Below, one piece after another: positions 30,516-42,720 of a stretch of DNA of 64,000 bases. Positions within the stretch are counted from its first letter, which is position 1, and each line of letters begins with the position of its first letter. The position numbers were made by a program, and so were the translations under genes. The DNA is from Chryseobacterium sp. E1 (lineage in GTDB: Bacteria; Bacteroidota; Bacteroidia; Flavobacteriales; Weeksellaceae): positions 2,914,001 through 2,978,000 of the forward strand of contig CP078104.1 of the NCBI GenBank assembly GCA_019203745.1, read 5' to 3'. The notes beneath the pieces are model-generated. The model did not search any database, had not been told where the DNA came from, and saw only the letters and a list, made by a program, of their open reading frames with translations.

Positions 30516-31906
30516 ATGACACGATACCTTGATTTTTTGAAGAAGGCCTTTAATGGAGAAGATACTGATTACACAAAGGTAAATATCAGAAGTGCAGTTT
30601 TACTTTTGGCAATACCGATGATGCTTGAAATGGCTATGGAATCGGTATTTGCTCTGGTTGATCTGTATTTCGTAGGACATTTGAAAGAAAGCGGTTTTGC
30701 AATTCAGACGGTAGGGCTTACAGAGTCAGTACTTTCTGTGATGTATTCTATAGCCATCGGGATGAGTATGGCGGCTACAGCTCTGGTAGCAAGAAGAATT
30801 GGTGAGAAAAATCCGGAACAGGCATCCAGAAGTGCTGCGCAGGTATTATTGGTTTCGGTTGCGGTCACATTGATCCTGAGTTTACTGGGAGTAATATACG
30901 CAGAAGAAATTCTTATTCTGATGGGGGCAAGACCTGAAGCTGCAGCATATGGAAAAGATTTTACAAGGATTATGATGGGGAGCAGCACCATTATCATGCT
31001 GCTGTTTTTGATCAATGGCATTTTCAGAGGGGCCGGAAATGCAACCATTGCTATGAAAAGTTTATGGATTGCCAATATTGCCAACATTATTCTTTGTCCG
31101 GTTCTGATAAAAGGCTTTGGTTCGGTTCCTGCGATGGGACTTACGGGAGCTGCACTGGCTACAACAATAGGAAGAAGTATAGGAGTAATTTATCAGTTGT
31201 ATCATTTGCTGGTAGCAGATACCCAGATCCGTATCAGGCTTGCTTATTTTAAACCGGATTATGGTTTGATTCAGTCTATTATCAAAATTGCGACTCCCGG
31301 AATCTTTCAGTTTGTAATTGCTTCATGCAGCTGGATTTTCCTTGCAGAACTCGTGGCTACAACAGGTGGTGAAAATGCTTCTGCCGGCTATCAGACTGCA
31401 TTGAGGCTGATGATGTTTTTATGCTTCCTGCATGGGGCTGAGCAATGCCGCTTCTACTCTGGTGGGACAGAATATGGGAGCTAATGAAATGCTGAGAGCC
31501 GAGCAGTCTGTGATGAAAACGGTGAAATATAATGTGATCTTCATGTTGACCGTGAGTTTGATATTTATCCTCTTCAGCAATTTTCTGGTCAGTTTCTTTA
31601 CCCAGGAGGCGGAGATTAAATTTTGCCCAAAATGCCCTTCATATTATGAGCACAGGATTTATTTTCTACGGTATCGGAATGGTCATGATCAATGCTTTCA
31701 ACGGGGCAGGAGATACCTGGACCCCAACGTGGGTGAACCTCTTTGGATTCTGGCTTTTCCAGATTCCTTTGGCTTATTTTCTTTCAAAATACCTGGAAAT
31801 GGGACCTAAAGGTGTCTTTATCTCAATTCCGGCGGCAGAGACGTTAATTACTATCGTTGCATTTGTTTTATTTAAAAGAGGAAAATGGAAAACCATTAAA
31901 GTTTAA
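30516..31906 (+). CDS. MATE family efflux transporter
   Basis: Cation-coupled multidrug or metabolite exporter of the inner membrane. About 463 residues after restoring bases near 31413, 31436 and 31620. About 12 membrane helices; typical MATE stretches are AIPMMLEMAMESVFALVDLYFVG near the start, NGIFRGAGNATIAM in the middle and INAFNGAGDTWTPTWVNL in the second half. The -7 element at 30488-30495 gives a leader of about 15-20 bases. Confidence 0.9.
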
Positions 31907-32109
31907 AAGGAATAGAAACTGTAAATTGATCAAATGAAAATATGAATCATTATTTATAGAATTGTCAGATAATTATATTCCTGCCGGCAATTCTCCTTCT
32001 ATCTTCCAGCATCCATCTTCCTACTTTTTATAAAATTTTAACAGCCTGGTTTCTTGGCTTTTTAATCCATATTTTCTAAATTCGTCATAACAACAAATAT
32101 TTATTTACT

Positions 32110-32229
32110 ATGGGAAAAGGAGACAAAAAATCCAGAAGAGGAAAGATCAATTCCGGAAGTTATGGAAAGAGAAGACCGAGAAAAGCTTCAAAATCTTTTG
32201 TGGCGACAGAAGAAAAATCTAAAAAGTAA
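32110..32229 (+). CDS. Ribosomal protein THX
   Basis: A 39-residue, very basic protein: MGKGDKKSRRGKINSGSYG followed by KRRPRKASKSF and a short charged tail. This pattern is the flavobacterial 30S protein THX, which sits at the top of the small-subunit head. It is too short for usual ORF thresholds. A hairpin terminator follows. The 200 bases upstream (31907-32109) show no gene; a degenerate TAAATTCG -7 element lies near 32078. Confidence 0.85.
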   Translation: MGKGDKKSRRGKINSGSYGKRRPRKASKSFVATEEKSKK

Positions 32230-32236
32230 TGACAAT

Positions 32237-32273
32237 AAAAAGACCAAAGAAAATCTTCTTCGGTCTTTTTTAT
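32237..32273 (+). terminator. Rho-independent terminator after the THX gene
   Basis: AAAGACC-A-AAGAA pairs with TTCTT-C-GGTCTTT and a T run follows. Confidence 0.8.
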
Positions 32274-32287
32274 ACAAATTAAATTAA

Positions 32288-32940
32288 TTATTTTCCAAAA
32301 ATATTTCCAAGAATGCTGCCTAAGCCGCCGCCTTGCTGTTGCTGGTTTCCACCGCCACCCAGCACACTTCCCAGAATATCATTCAAAGGATTGCCTGAAG
32401 ACTGAGATTGTCCGCCACCTAAAACACTTCCCAGAATGTCATTTAAAGGATTTGACTGCTGAGCCTGAGCCTGGTTGGATGCATTACCCAGAATTCCCCT
32501 AAAAGATCACCAAGACCTCCTGCTCCTACATTGCTCTGCTGTTTTTGCTGTCCGATGTATCCCATTACTACAGGTGCCAGCATGGCAAGAATAGGGCCTA
32601 TCTTATCAATGGAAATTCCTGTATTCTGTGATAGTTGGTTTTCTACACTGCTTTTCTGACCTCCAAAAATATGGTCAAGGATCGATCCGCCTTCAGCCTG
32701 TCTTGCTTCAACTTGTGAAGGATCATCTAAGATACTGCCGTTATGGTCTTTATCTAAAGCGTTATTTAAAGCTTCTGCTTCTTTGGCGTCCTGAGACTTG
32801 TTTCTAAGGTAAGAAATAATAAGAGGGGCAGCTACAGCCAATAGGGCAATAACCTGATTTCTGCTGATTCCGAATTTATTTTCAGCCTGTTCAGCAACCT
32901 GGTTGCTTGTGTTCCCTGTAAGTAGGTCAATTAAACTCAT
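32288..32940 (-). CDS. DUF937 protein with C-terminal Gly/Gln-rich repeats
   Basis: About 216 residues with one base missing near 32501. The N-terminal DUF937 part (MSLIDLLTGNTSNQVAEQAE) and a second copy of the helical motif (QLSQNTGISIDKIGPILAMLAPVVMGYIG) are followed by a tail in which a SNPLNDILGSVLGGG-type unit occurs twice. Function unknown. Confidence 0.75.
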
Positions 32941-33020
32941 TTTTGTGTTTGTTAAGTATTAAGTGAACCAAAGTTATCAAAAAATATGCCTTACAAAATA
33001 CCTGCAGTTCATAATTATTG

Positions 33021-34281
33021 TTAAAGTTTTCTGATCTGCTCGTCAATGTATCCTTTGCTTTTCAAAACCATGATATATTCTTCCGCACTCCTTGTCATCC
33101 ACTCAATAGGTTCGGGAGCTTCTTTTTTATCCAGGGTAAAGCCTACAATTCCTGCATTATTGTACATCCATGGGAGTAAATAATACGCAAGTCCTCCTTT
33201 ATAGCTTTTGAAATGATCAGTTTCTTTACCTTTTCGGTAAACAAAACGATGTTGTAGGAAAGGAGATATCCTAAAGGAATAAGAAGGCATATCCATGAAA
33301 ATCTTCTGAACCCGGCATATTGTACAGAAGACAACCCATAGCCTATGGAAAGGGCAAAAATTACATTAAAGGGAAGAAAGAAAACATAATTGTCTGAAAC
33401 GGCATAGAATGTTGAAAAGCCATAGACACAGATAGCTCCTGTAAAGAAAACATAGAACATTTTCCTATGGGCTTTATACAACAGAATCACACCTGCTATT
33501 CCGAAAAATACGAACAGATTAAAGTTATGAACAAGGTAAGCCAGTGAGACGAAAAAATCTTTTACATATTCCAAAGGTGCTTTTTTAAAGGAATTTTCCA
33601 CCCAGTTTCCCTGAGGTGACGAATACGGGGAGTTTAATGGTAACCCTTGGGCTGTATTGACGATGAATAAAGATGAAAATAATACAATGAAAATAAGCAG
33701 GGAAGTATAGGCATACTTTTTTTTCATGCCTGAAATAAAAAAGGAAAACAAGCAGGGACGGAATAAGCAGGATATTCTGAATATGTACCCAAAGGCCAAT
33801 CCCTAAAAAGAGGCTGCTGAGTATAATGTACTTATTTTTATTTTCTGCAAAAACCTTTATCATAGAAAAGAAAAAAAAGGCTTACCCATAAAGTATTGTA
33901 AGTGTAGACCTCTACAATTTCTGCATTTCTCCAGAAAGAAAAGCTGAACCCGAACACAACAGCTGCAGTGACGGCAACCCAGTCTTTTCTGATCAGGTTT
34001 CCAAGGGTAATGTAAATCACAGAAACCGTTGCTGCTCCAGAGGTAACGACTACAAACCGGCTGGCCTCTATCGCATTCAATCCCGTGAGAAGTTTTACTA
34101 AAATAACAGTATTGTTATATAAAAAATGACTGGTGGCATCAGCGGTTGGTACCCAGATTTCTTTTTCTGCCGTCAGCACAAATCCTACACAATCTGCAAA
34201 AGGAATTCTTGTGAAACTCCCCATATAATAAATTCCCAGAAAGACAATAAATATGAATAATGCAGATAGATATTTATTCAT
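33021..34281 (-). CDS. DUF2723 multi-helix membrane protein
   Basis: About 420 residues with shifts near 33848, 33725 and 33208. About ten membrane helices. The N-terminal FADCVGFVLTAEKEIWVPTADA..HFLYN region resembles DUF2723 (TMEM260-like, GT117) proteins, a family that includes protein O-mannosyltransferases; the catalytic assignment here is only by resemblance. The ATG is 3 bases after the DUF2480 stop, so the two genes are likely co-transcribed. Confidence 0.65.
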
Positions 34282-34283
34282 TC

Positions 34284-34792
34284 TTAATTCTTTACAATAG
34301 GAACATTAGAGCAGGCTTCACCGAACATCAGTGATTTAACAAGAGGCTTAAGCTGTTCCACCAGTTCTATATAAGCATTTTCAGGAATTTCTTTGTCTGA
34401 GCAGCCTTTCACCAGGACCCTTTTACCCGTCATATCACTGAAGTCATAGGTCTGTATGGCATTGTGCATGAGGATAACCTCAAGGTCCTCACGGTTCCCG
34501 AAAACAATCTTTTGGCAACATCCGTAAGCTTTGCAGTAAGTACAAAATAAGCCCAAAGTGGAATAATGGTATCCACAGAATTGTAAATATAAATATAAGT
34601 GTTTTTATAGTCGTCCACATTGATGGCTTCTACCTTTTCACGGAAATCTTTTTCCTTAAGGATCATTTCCTGAAACAGAAAATCTTTAAGATCTATCCCC
34701 TTTCTTTCTCCTTTTGGAACTAAGGTAGACAGGTCAAAATTGATAAGACCGCTTTCGGCAACTTTATTTCGGATTTCAAATTCTTCTGACAT
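34284..34792 (-). CDS. DUF2480 protein
   Basis: About 169 residues with one A missing near 34512. It reads MSEEFEIRNKVAESGLINFDL, LVPKGERKGIDLKDFLFQEMILKE, and a C-terminal domain with VLVKGCSDKEIPENAYIELVE. It matches the Bacteroidota-specific DUF2480 family of unknown function. A TAAATTTG -7 element on the minus strand (34812-34819) precedes it; an alternative start at 34801 (MIKM) is possible. Confidence 0.8.
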
Positions 34793-34938
34793 TTTTATCA
34801 TTATCTTTGAACAAATTTACGAATTAAGATCATATCTATTTTAATTTGTTCTCTATCCCTGCCATAGAAATCTCACATGATTCCGAATCATCTGAGGTTC
34901 TGAAGGCACAAAAAACAAATAATAAGATTTCGGAAGAA

Positions 34939-36041
34939 ATGAAATATTACATTATTGCAGGAGAAGCTTCCGGTGATCTGCACGGAAGTAATTTAATGAA
35001 AGCCTTGAAACAGAAAGATCCGGATGCGGAGTTCAGATTTTGGGGTGGAGATCTGATGAAGGCTCAAGGAGGAACATTAGTCAAACATTACCGGGACCTG
35101 GCATTTATGGGATTTCTGGAAGTTGTAATGAACCTGCGTACGATCCTGAATAACATCAAATTCTGTAAAGAAGATATTCAGAACAACAGACCTGATGTGC
35201 TGATTCTGGTAGATTATCCAGGTTTTAATTTAAGAATTGCCCGTTTTGCAAAAGAACTGGGAATTAAAGTAGTGTATTATATTTCTCCACAGCTTTGGGC
35301 ATGGAAAGAAGGCAGGGTAGAAATCATCAAAAAATATGTGGATGAAATGATGGTCATTCTTCCGTTTGAAGAAGATTTTTACCGTAAACATGGTGTACAT
35401 TCTCATTTTGTAGGACATCCTTTGCTGGATGCTATTTCGGATCTGAAAGAAATCAATATTGAAGGATTTAAGTCTGAGAACGGACTGAATGAAAAAGAAA
35501 TTATTGCTCTTCTGCCGGGATCCAGAAAACAGGAAGTGGAAAAAATGCTTGAAATCATGCTTTCCGTAAGACCGCATTTTAAAAACTACCAGTTTGTGAT
35601 TGCCGGAGCACCAAGCCTTCCCAAAGAGTTTTACGAAAAATATGTGGATGATAACGTACATTTTGTTTCTAACAGGACGTATGATCTGCTGCGATGCTCA
35701 AAGGCTGCTCTTGTCACCTCAGGAACCGCTACCCTGGAAACCGCTCTGCTGAATATTCCTGAAGTGGTTTGCTACCGTGGAAGCAAAGTTTCTTATGCCA
35801 TTGCTAAACGACTGGTTAAAAATATCAATTATATCTCACTTGTGAACCTGATCATGGATCGGGAAGTAGTGAAAGAACTGATCCAGAATGATTTGAATAC
35901 CAAAAACCTTGTCACTGAACTTCAAAAGGTTTTGGAAGGCGAAAAAGAGAACAGGTTCTTACAGACTACGCCCTTTTAAGAGAAAAATTGGGTGGGAAAG
36001 GTGCCAGTGATCATGCTGCCGATGTTATTTTGAAAGTTTAA
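34939..36041 (+). CDS. lpxB: Lipid-A-disaccharide synthase
   Basis: GT19 glycosyltransferase that condenses UDP-diacylglucosamine and lipid X in lipid A synthesis at the inner membrane. About 367 residues. Seen: MKYYIIAGEASGDLHGSNLM, FWGGDLM..QGG, LVDYPGFNLRIA, YYISPQLWAWKEGRV, FVGHPLLD and the LLPGSRKQEV nucleotide motif, then TSGTATLETALLNIPEVVCY. One A missing near 35948 hides the last 30 residues. I start at 34939, the family N-terminus, although the frame is open upstream. Confidence 0.95.
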
Positions 36042-36082
36042 GTTTCGTAACTGTTTTTGAGATTTTAAATCCACTTTTTACT

Positions 36083-37169
36083 ATGAATTATTTTAGCCGG
36101 TTTCTGTTATTCGCTGTATTTGCGTTTTCTTCTCTCAAACCTCTGCGCAGGATAAAAGCAGGGATCAGGTTCAGATCTTTTACTATGGCTGGTATGGAAA
36201 TCCGCAAACTGATGGAAGCTATTCCCATTGGAACCATGAGATTCTTCCTCACTGGAAAGATCCCAAATGGAATAATCTTGGGCATTATAAAGGCGGTAAC
36301 GATATCGGGGCTAATTTTTATCCGGCCCTGGGAAATTATAGCTCCAACGACGCTAAGATTATTGAAAAGCATATGAAAATGATGAAGGAATCCGAGTAGG
36401 AGTGGTAGTGATCAGCTGGCTGGGAAAAGATTCTTTTACTGATAAAAGTACCAGAAAATATCTCGATATTGCAGACCGTTTTGGTTTGAAAATAGCTTTT
36501 CATATAGAACCGTTCTACAAAAATATCACAGAATTTAAAGATCAGATAACCTATCTCATCAAAACATATTCTTCTCATCATGCCTTTTATAAAAAATCCG
36601 GGAAACCATTGCTGTATGTTTATGACAGCTATAAGATTCCTAAAGAAGAATGGGCAAAAATTTTATCAAAAGAAGGAAAAGAAACACTTAGAAATACTCC
36701 ATTGGATGCGTTGTACATCGGATTGTGGGTAGAACAGAATGATTCTGCATTCTTTGATACTGCAGGGTTTGACGGTTTTTATACCTATTTTGCGAGCGAA
36801 GGCTTTGTATTCGGGAGTACAACAGCCAACTGGAAGTTTCTTGCAGACTATGCAAAAGACCATCATCTTATTTTTATTCCATGCGTGGGACCAGGTTATT
36901 CAGATACCCGGATAAGGCCATGGAATGAAACTAATTTTAAAGACAGAAACGGAGGTAAATATTACGAAAATATGTTTGATGCGGCTATTAAAGTGAAACC
37001 TGATTTTATCGGGATCACTTCGTTCAATGAGTGGCATGAAGGAACTCAGATAGAACCTGCTGTTCCTAAAAAGGTTGGAGATTTTACTTATGAAGATTAC
37101 AGGAAAGATCCATGGTTTTATATCAAAGAAACGAAACGGCTGGCGGATAAATTTCTGAAAGTGGAATAA
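36083..37169 (+). CDS. GH99-like endo-alpha-mannosidase, exported
   Basis: About 363 residues with bases missing near 36138 and 36394. Signal peptide (FLLFAVFAFSS...SAQ), then FYYGWYGNPQTDGSYSHWNHEILPHW (family start), ISWLGKDS, and the NEWHEGTQIEPA motif near 37026-37062 that holds the two catalytic Glu residues of GH99. These enzymes cleave internal alpha-1,2 mannosidic bonds, of N-glycans in animals and of mannans in Bacteroidetes. There is no SusCD pair nearby, so this is not part of a polysaccharide utilisation locus here. Confidence 0.85.
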
Positions 37170-37300
37170 TTTGAATTTAAATGTTATTTTAACAGCAAAA
37201 AATCAAGCGTTCTATTGGCGGTTTTATCTGCTAAATTATATTTAATCAGCGATTACAGAGATAGCAATAAAAGGGATAATTTCATAATTTGGTCATACAA

Positions 37301-39081
37301 ATGATTGGAAATTGCAAAAACAGCCTCTCCTTATTCTCACAGTTTGCTTCATCCTTGGAATCGTTTTTCAGGATAAAATAGTATTGACAGATATTTACAT
37401 TTATCTGGTGATACTGATTGGGTTGGGAGCTTCGGTTCTCCTGTTTTTTCATTCTTATTTTTTGCACACTGTAAGGTCTTTTTATCAGGTCTTTTGTTCT
37501 TTTGTGCCGGCAGTGTCTTTCATTTCTATAATACCCTGAGACGGATCCTGTTCCAGTAAACAAAGAAAAGGGAAGTATTGTTTTCAGGATTACCCGGAAA
37601 TTAAATTCAAATGAGAAGTACAGGAAATACGAAGGTGCGGTACAGTTGAAAGACAAAAACTTTAATGCCGTTATATACCTTCCTAAAAGCACCAAAGAGC
37701 TGGATTTTGTGCATTATTATAAAGCTGACGCTTTTATTACACAGCCTTATTCTCCGCAATACGACTTCCAGTTCGATTATGCAGGATACTTAAAACGGAA
37801 AAATATTGAGCAACAGGTTTATCTTCAGGAAGAAATTTCCTCAGCAGAACGTGCTGACTTAAGCGTTTCAGATAGGCTCCACCAATACAGATTCAAGGTG
37901 CTTAAGAAAATTGACAGGACGGTAATGTCTGTAAAAACCAAAGAATTTTTGAAAGGGATCATTCTTGCGGACAGAACAGAAATGGATGCTGCTACCGTAC
38001 AGGATTTCAACAGATCCGGACTTGTTCATTTTCTGGCCATTTCAGGAACCCATATTGTTGTTATTTTTGGGATATTTTACTTTTTGATGAGATATTTAGG
38101 TCCTTTAAAATTCAGGAAGTATACTGTTATTTTCAGCCTGGTTTTTATATGGTTATTTGCTGCTTTTATAGGTTTTGGAAACTCTGTACTGAGATCTTGC
38201 ATGATGCTCAGTATCTATTTTATATCGGTATTGCTTCAAAGAAAGCCGGATCTTTTACATTCGCTGTCTTTGTCTGCGCTCATCATCCTCGTTTCCGATA
38301 CGCAGCAGTTTTATGATGTAGGTTTTCAGCTTAGCTTTGTGGCGGTGTTGGGGATTTTCTGGCTGAATCAGCCGTTTCTGAAATATTTCCCAAGACAGGA
38401 TCATTATATCAAAAAGCTGATATTCAATACTATTACGATATCATTATCTGCCCAGCTGGCAACTCTTCCGCTGGTGCTGTATTATTTTCATCAGTTTTCT
38501 TTTATTTCAATGATTGCCAATTTTATTATTGTCCCTTTTTCAGAAGTGATCATTGTATTTTCCTTTCTGATGACAGCGCTTGTTTCGGGTGGTTTTGATT
38601 TTGAATTAATTAATAATCTGTATGACTTTATTATTCAGATTCTGCTCAAAACGATACATTGGTTTGCAGAAGCAGATGTTTTGTTTTTTGAAAACATTCC
38701 GATGAATCTTATTGAAATTTTGTCTGTCTCAGTAGTGATATTTCTGCTACGTCCTGCGATCCTGAAATTTGATTTTAGAAATTCTACGAGACTTGCAATG
38801 GCTTTTTAGTATTTTTAATGGTAAGAACCGGGAGCAATGTTTTTGAAAACCGGAAAGAAGAGATGCTTTCTTATACTTTGGGCAGGAATAAAGCATTCTC
38901 AGTCAAGAGCGGATCTAAAGTCTGTTTCTGGATTTCAGATAAAACAGACTATCATAAGGCCTTACAGTTTATCGTTAAGCCCTATTGTTCTTCGAGAAGA
39001 ATAGACGAGTATGAAGTAAAGACGCTTCCATTGTCAGCCCGTAAAGTGGTTTTCAGGGATAGGATTTATGATCTCAAATGA
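37301..39081 (+). CDS. comEC: ComEC/Rec2 family DNA uptake channel protein
   Basis: Inner-membrane channel for single-stranded DNA in natural transformation. About 600 residues with shifts near 37316, 37478, 37535 and 38808. Seen: two N-terminal membrane helices, an OB-like DUF4131 region (EKGSIVFRITRKLN...YEGAVQLK), and the competence domain (FLKGIILADRTEMDAATVQDFNRSGLVHFLAISGTHI, FGNSVLRSCMMLSIYF, FYDVGFQLSFVAVLGIF). The C-terminal beta-lactamase-like domain of longer ComEC proteins is absent, as usual in this phylum. Confidence 0.88.
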
Positions 39082-39195
39082 TGGTTCTCCATTTAGTTGT
39101 TTTCCTGTATTTATAACGGGTCGGATTCTTATTTAGAAAGATTACAAACTGTCTAATTGTGAGATTTCTCACTTTTCGATATTGTTAAACTTTCT

Positions 39196-39203
39196 TAATT
39201 TTG
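39196..39203 (+). promoter_or_regulatory. -7 element TAATTTTG of the sdh operon
   Basis: Exact TAnnTTTG, 23 bases before the sdhC ATG. Confidence 0.65.
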
Positions 39204-39226
39204 TGGAAATTCAAATTTAAACTTAT

Positions 39227-39889
39227 ATGGCAGGTTTAACGAGTTCTACGATAGGTAGAAAATACGCTATGGCATTATCAGCTCTGTTTTTGCTGATTTT
39301 TCTTATACTGCATTTGACAACCAATTTGTTATCAGTTCTGAACAAGGATGCATTCAATACAGCATCTGACTTCATGGGCTATAATCCTTTTGTGCAGTTC
39401 TTAATGCAGCCTATTCTTGGTTTTGCAGTAATTTTCCATTTTGTAATGGGATTTGTGCTTGAGATCAAGAATAATAAAGCACGTCCGGTAAAGTATGCAG
39501 CAAACAATGCATCTGTGAACTCTTCATGGATGTCCAGAAATATGATTATTTCCGGAGCAGTGGTGTTGGCTTTCCTTGCGCTTCACTTATATGATTTCTG
39601 GTTGCATGAAATTACTTACAAGTATGTAGATGGATTGACTCCTGATGCAGAACGTTTCTGGCCGGAACTTCATGAGAAGTTTGCTGATCTTTGGAGAGTG
39701 GCTTTATATGTGATCTCTTTTGTATTGTTGGGATTACACCTGGCTCACGGTTTCCAGTCTTCATTCCAGTCAATCGGGGCAAGACATCCAAAATATACGC
39801 CGGTGATCAAAGCTTTCGGAAAATGGTATTCAATCCTTATTCCTGCAGGTTTCATTTTCATCGCAATTTATCATTATATAACTCAATAA
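39227..39889 (+). CDS. sdhC: Succinate dehydrogenase/fumarate reductase cytochrome b subunit
   Basis: 220 residues and intact. Single membrane anchor of the five-helix, diheme type (type B). Helices with heme-ligand His residues: ALFLLIFLILHLTTN, ILGFAVIFHFVMGF, AFLALHLYDFW, VISFVLLGLHLAHG and FIFIAIYHYI. It replaces the separate SdhC and SdhD of proteobacteria. It is first gene of sdhCAB, 15 bases before sdhA. Confidence 0.92.
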   Translation: MAGLTSSTIGRKYAMALSALFLLIFLILHLTTNLLSVLNKDAFNTASDFMGYNPFVQFLMQPILGFAVIFHFVMGFVLEIKNNKARPVKYAANNASVNSSWMSRNMIISGAVVLAFLALHLYDFWLHEITYKYVDGLTPDAERFWPELHEKFADLWRVALYVISFVLLGLHLAHGFQSSFQSIGARHPKYTPVIKAFGKWYSILIPAGFIFIAIYHYITQ

Positions 39890-39904
39890 TATCAATATAC
39901 TAGT

Positions 39905-41912
39905 ATGAGTAAGTTAGATTCAAAAATTCCGGCGGGTCCTCTTAAGGACAAGTGGAAAAATCACAAAGACCATATGAACCTTGTTGCACCAAACAACAGA
40001 GACAAGATTGATATTATTGTTGTAGGTACAGGTTTGGCAGGAGGTTCTGCTGCAGCTACTTTAGCTGAGCAAGGATACAACGTAAAAGCTTTCTGCTATC
40101 AGGATTCACCAAGAAGGGCACACTCTATTGCAGCTCAGGGAGGGATCAATGCAGCTAAGAATTACCAGGAGACGGTGACTCCACTTACAGATTATTCTAT
40201 GATACCATCAAAGGAGGTGACTATAGAGCAAGAGAGGCTAACGTTTACAGATTAGCTGAAGTTTCTGCTAATATTATCGACCAGTGTGTTTCTCAGGGAG
40301 TTCCTTTTGGTAGAGATTACGGAGGTCAGCTGGATAACCGTTCATTTGGTGGGGTTCAGGTAAAAGAACATTCTATGCAAAAGGACAGACAGGTCAGCAG
40401 TTATTGTTAGGTGCTTATTCTGCAATGAGCCGTCAGATCGGTAAAGGTAGAATCAAGATGTATAACCGTCACGAAATGCTTGATCTTGTAATTGTAGACG
40501 GAAAAGCAAGAGGAATTATCGCAAGAAACCTTGTAACAGGTGAAATCGAAAGACACTCTGCTCACGCTGTAGTAATTGCTTCAGGAGGATACGGAAACGT
40601 ATATTTCCTTTCTACCAACGCAATGGGATCAAACGTTTCTGCTGCATGGAAGATTCACAAGAAAGGGGCTTACTTCGCAAACCCTTGTTATGTACAGATT
40701 CACCCGACTTGTATTCCGGTTCACGGAACTCAGCAGTCTAAACTGACTCTGATGTCTGAATCATTAAGAAACTCCGGAAGAATCTGGGTTCCTAAAAAGA
40801 TTGAAGATTCAGTAGCCATCAGAGAAGGTAAGCTTAGACCTGAAAATATCAAAGAAGAAGACAGAGATTATTATCTGGAAAGAAGATACCCTGCATTCGG
40901 TAACCTTGTACCGAGAGACGTTGCCTCAAGAGCAGCTAAAGAAAGATGTGATGCAGGATACGGAATCGAAAATAATGATACTCAGGAAGGGGTATACCTT
41001 GATTTCTCTACAGAGATCATGAAAAAGGTAAAGAAGCCGCTATCGAAAAACATATTCACAATCCTACAGATCAGCAGATCTATGACCTTGGTAAAAAGTG
41101 GGTTGAGGAGAAGTATGGTAACTTATTCGTAATGTACGAAAAAATTACTGCTGATGATCCTTACAAAACACCAATGAAGATCTACCCTGCAGTTCACTAC
41201 ACAATGGGGGTGTATGGGTTGATTATAATCTTCAGTCTACCATTCCGGGATGTTTCGTAATTGGTGAAGCAAACTTCTCAGATCACGGTGCAAACAGATT
41301 GGGAGCATCTGCATTGATGCAAGGTCTTGCAGACGGATATTTCGTACTTCCTTACACGATTGCAGATTATCTTTCTGCAGACATCAGAACAGGAGCTATT
41401 CCTACCGATTCAGCAGCGTTTAACGAAGCTGAAAAAGGAATTAAAGATAAAATTGATTTCTTCATCAATAATAAAGGAACTCATTCAGTAGATTACTTCC
41501 ACAAGAAACTGGGACACATTATGTGGAATAAAGTAGGAATGGGAAGAACTCCTGAAGGATTAAAAGAAGCAATCAAAGAAATCGAAGAAGTAAGAAACGA
41601 TTTCTGGAAAAATGTAAAAGTTCTGGTGAAGGAGAAGGGATGAACACTGAACTTGAAAAAGCATTCAGAGTAGCAGACTTCCTTGAATTGGGACAATTAA
41701 TGGCTATCGATGCACTCAACAGAGAAGAATCTTGTGGTGGTCACTTCCGTTGGGATCACGCAACTCCTGATGGAGAGGCGGAAAGAGACGACGTAAACTT
41801 CAAATACGTCGGAGCTTGGGAATATCAGGGATCGGATATCAACGCAGAAGTGTTGCATAAAGAAGAACTGATCTACGACAACATCGAGGTTAAAACTAGA
41901 AGTTACAAATAA
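39905..41912 (+). CDS. sdhA: Succinate dehydrogenase flavoprotein subunit
   Basis: About 670 residues, broken near 40170, 40368, 41030, 41207 and 41612, each repaired by one base. It carries covalent FAD and oxidises succinate. Seen: [20 protein letters not shown] (FAD binding), [23 protein letters not shown] (His-FAD site), [22 protein letters not shown], the substrate-site HYTMGG, and [21 protein letters not shown]. The long form with N-terminal [11 protein letters not shown] is usual in Bacteroidota. Confidence 0.95.
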
Positions 41913-41936
41913 TCTCCAACCTATAAATATAACATT

Positions 41937-42700
41937 ATGAGTGCAAAAAGGCTTACATCTTACGCTGAAAATTTGGAGACAAAAAAATAATAAATCTAAA
42001 GGTCAGTTTGAGACCTATAAAATATCAGATGTATCTACAGATTCCTCATTCCTGGAAATGTTGGATATTCTGAACGAAAATTTAATTAACGAAGGTAAAG
42101 AACCTATCGCTTTCGATCATGACTGTCGTGGGGATCTGCGGAATGTGTTCCCTTTACATCAATGGTAGAGCACATGGTCCGGACACCGGGATCACTACCT
42201 GCCAGCTTCACATGAGAATGTTCAAAGACGGTGAAACCATCGTTATTGAACCTTGGAGAAGTGCTGCTTTCCCTGTTATCAAAGATTTGATGGTAGACAG
42301 AAGCGCATTTGACAGAGTAATGGCTGCAGGAGGTTTCATTTCTGTGAATACTTCGGGTAATACACTGGATGCGAATGCTATTCCTGTTCCTAAAGAAGAT
42401 GCAGACAGAGCAATGGATGCTGCTGCATGTATCGGATGCGGAGCTTGTGTAGCTACATGTAAAAACGGATCTGCAATGCTTTTTGTTGGGGCTAAAGTAT
42501 CTCAGTATGCTTTACTTCCTCAAGGTAGAGTAGAAGCGAAAAGAAGAGTTCTAAACATGGTGAAGGCTATGGACGAAGAAGGATTCGGTAACTGTTCAAA
42601 TACCGGTGCTTGTGAAGTAGAGTGCCCTAAAGGTATTTCTCTTGAAAATATCGCAAGAATGAACAGAGAATACATGGCTGCTCTTGTAGATCAAGGATAG
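41937..42700 (+). CDS. sdhB: Succinate dehydrogenase iron-sulfur subunit
   Basis: About 254 residues with one A missing near 41952 and two bases missing near 42132. Seen: the [2Fe-2S] ligands CREGICGMC plus a later Cys in TTCQLHM, and the C-terminal ferredoxin clusters [11 protein letters not shown] and [12 protein letters not shown]. It transfers electrons from SdhA to the membrane subunit. Last gene of the operon; terminator at 42721-42752. Confidence 0.94.
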
Positions 42701-42720
42701 AATTGATTCAAAATACGTAA

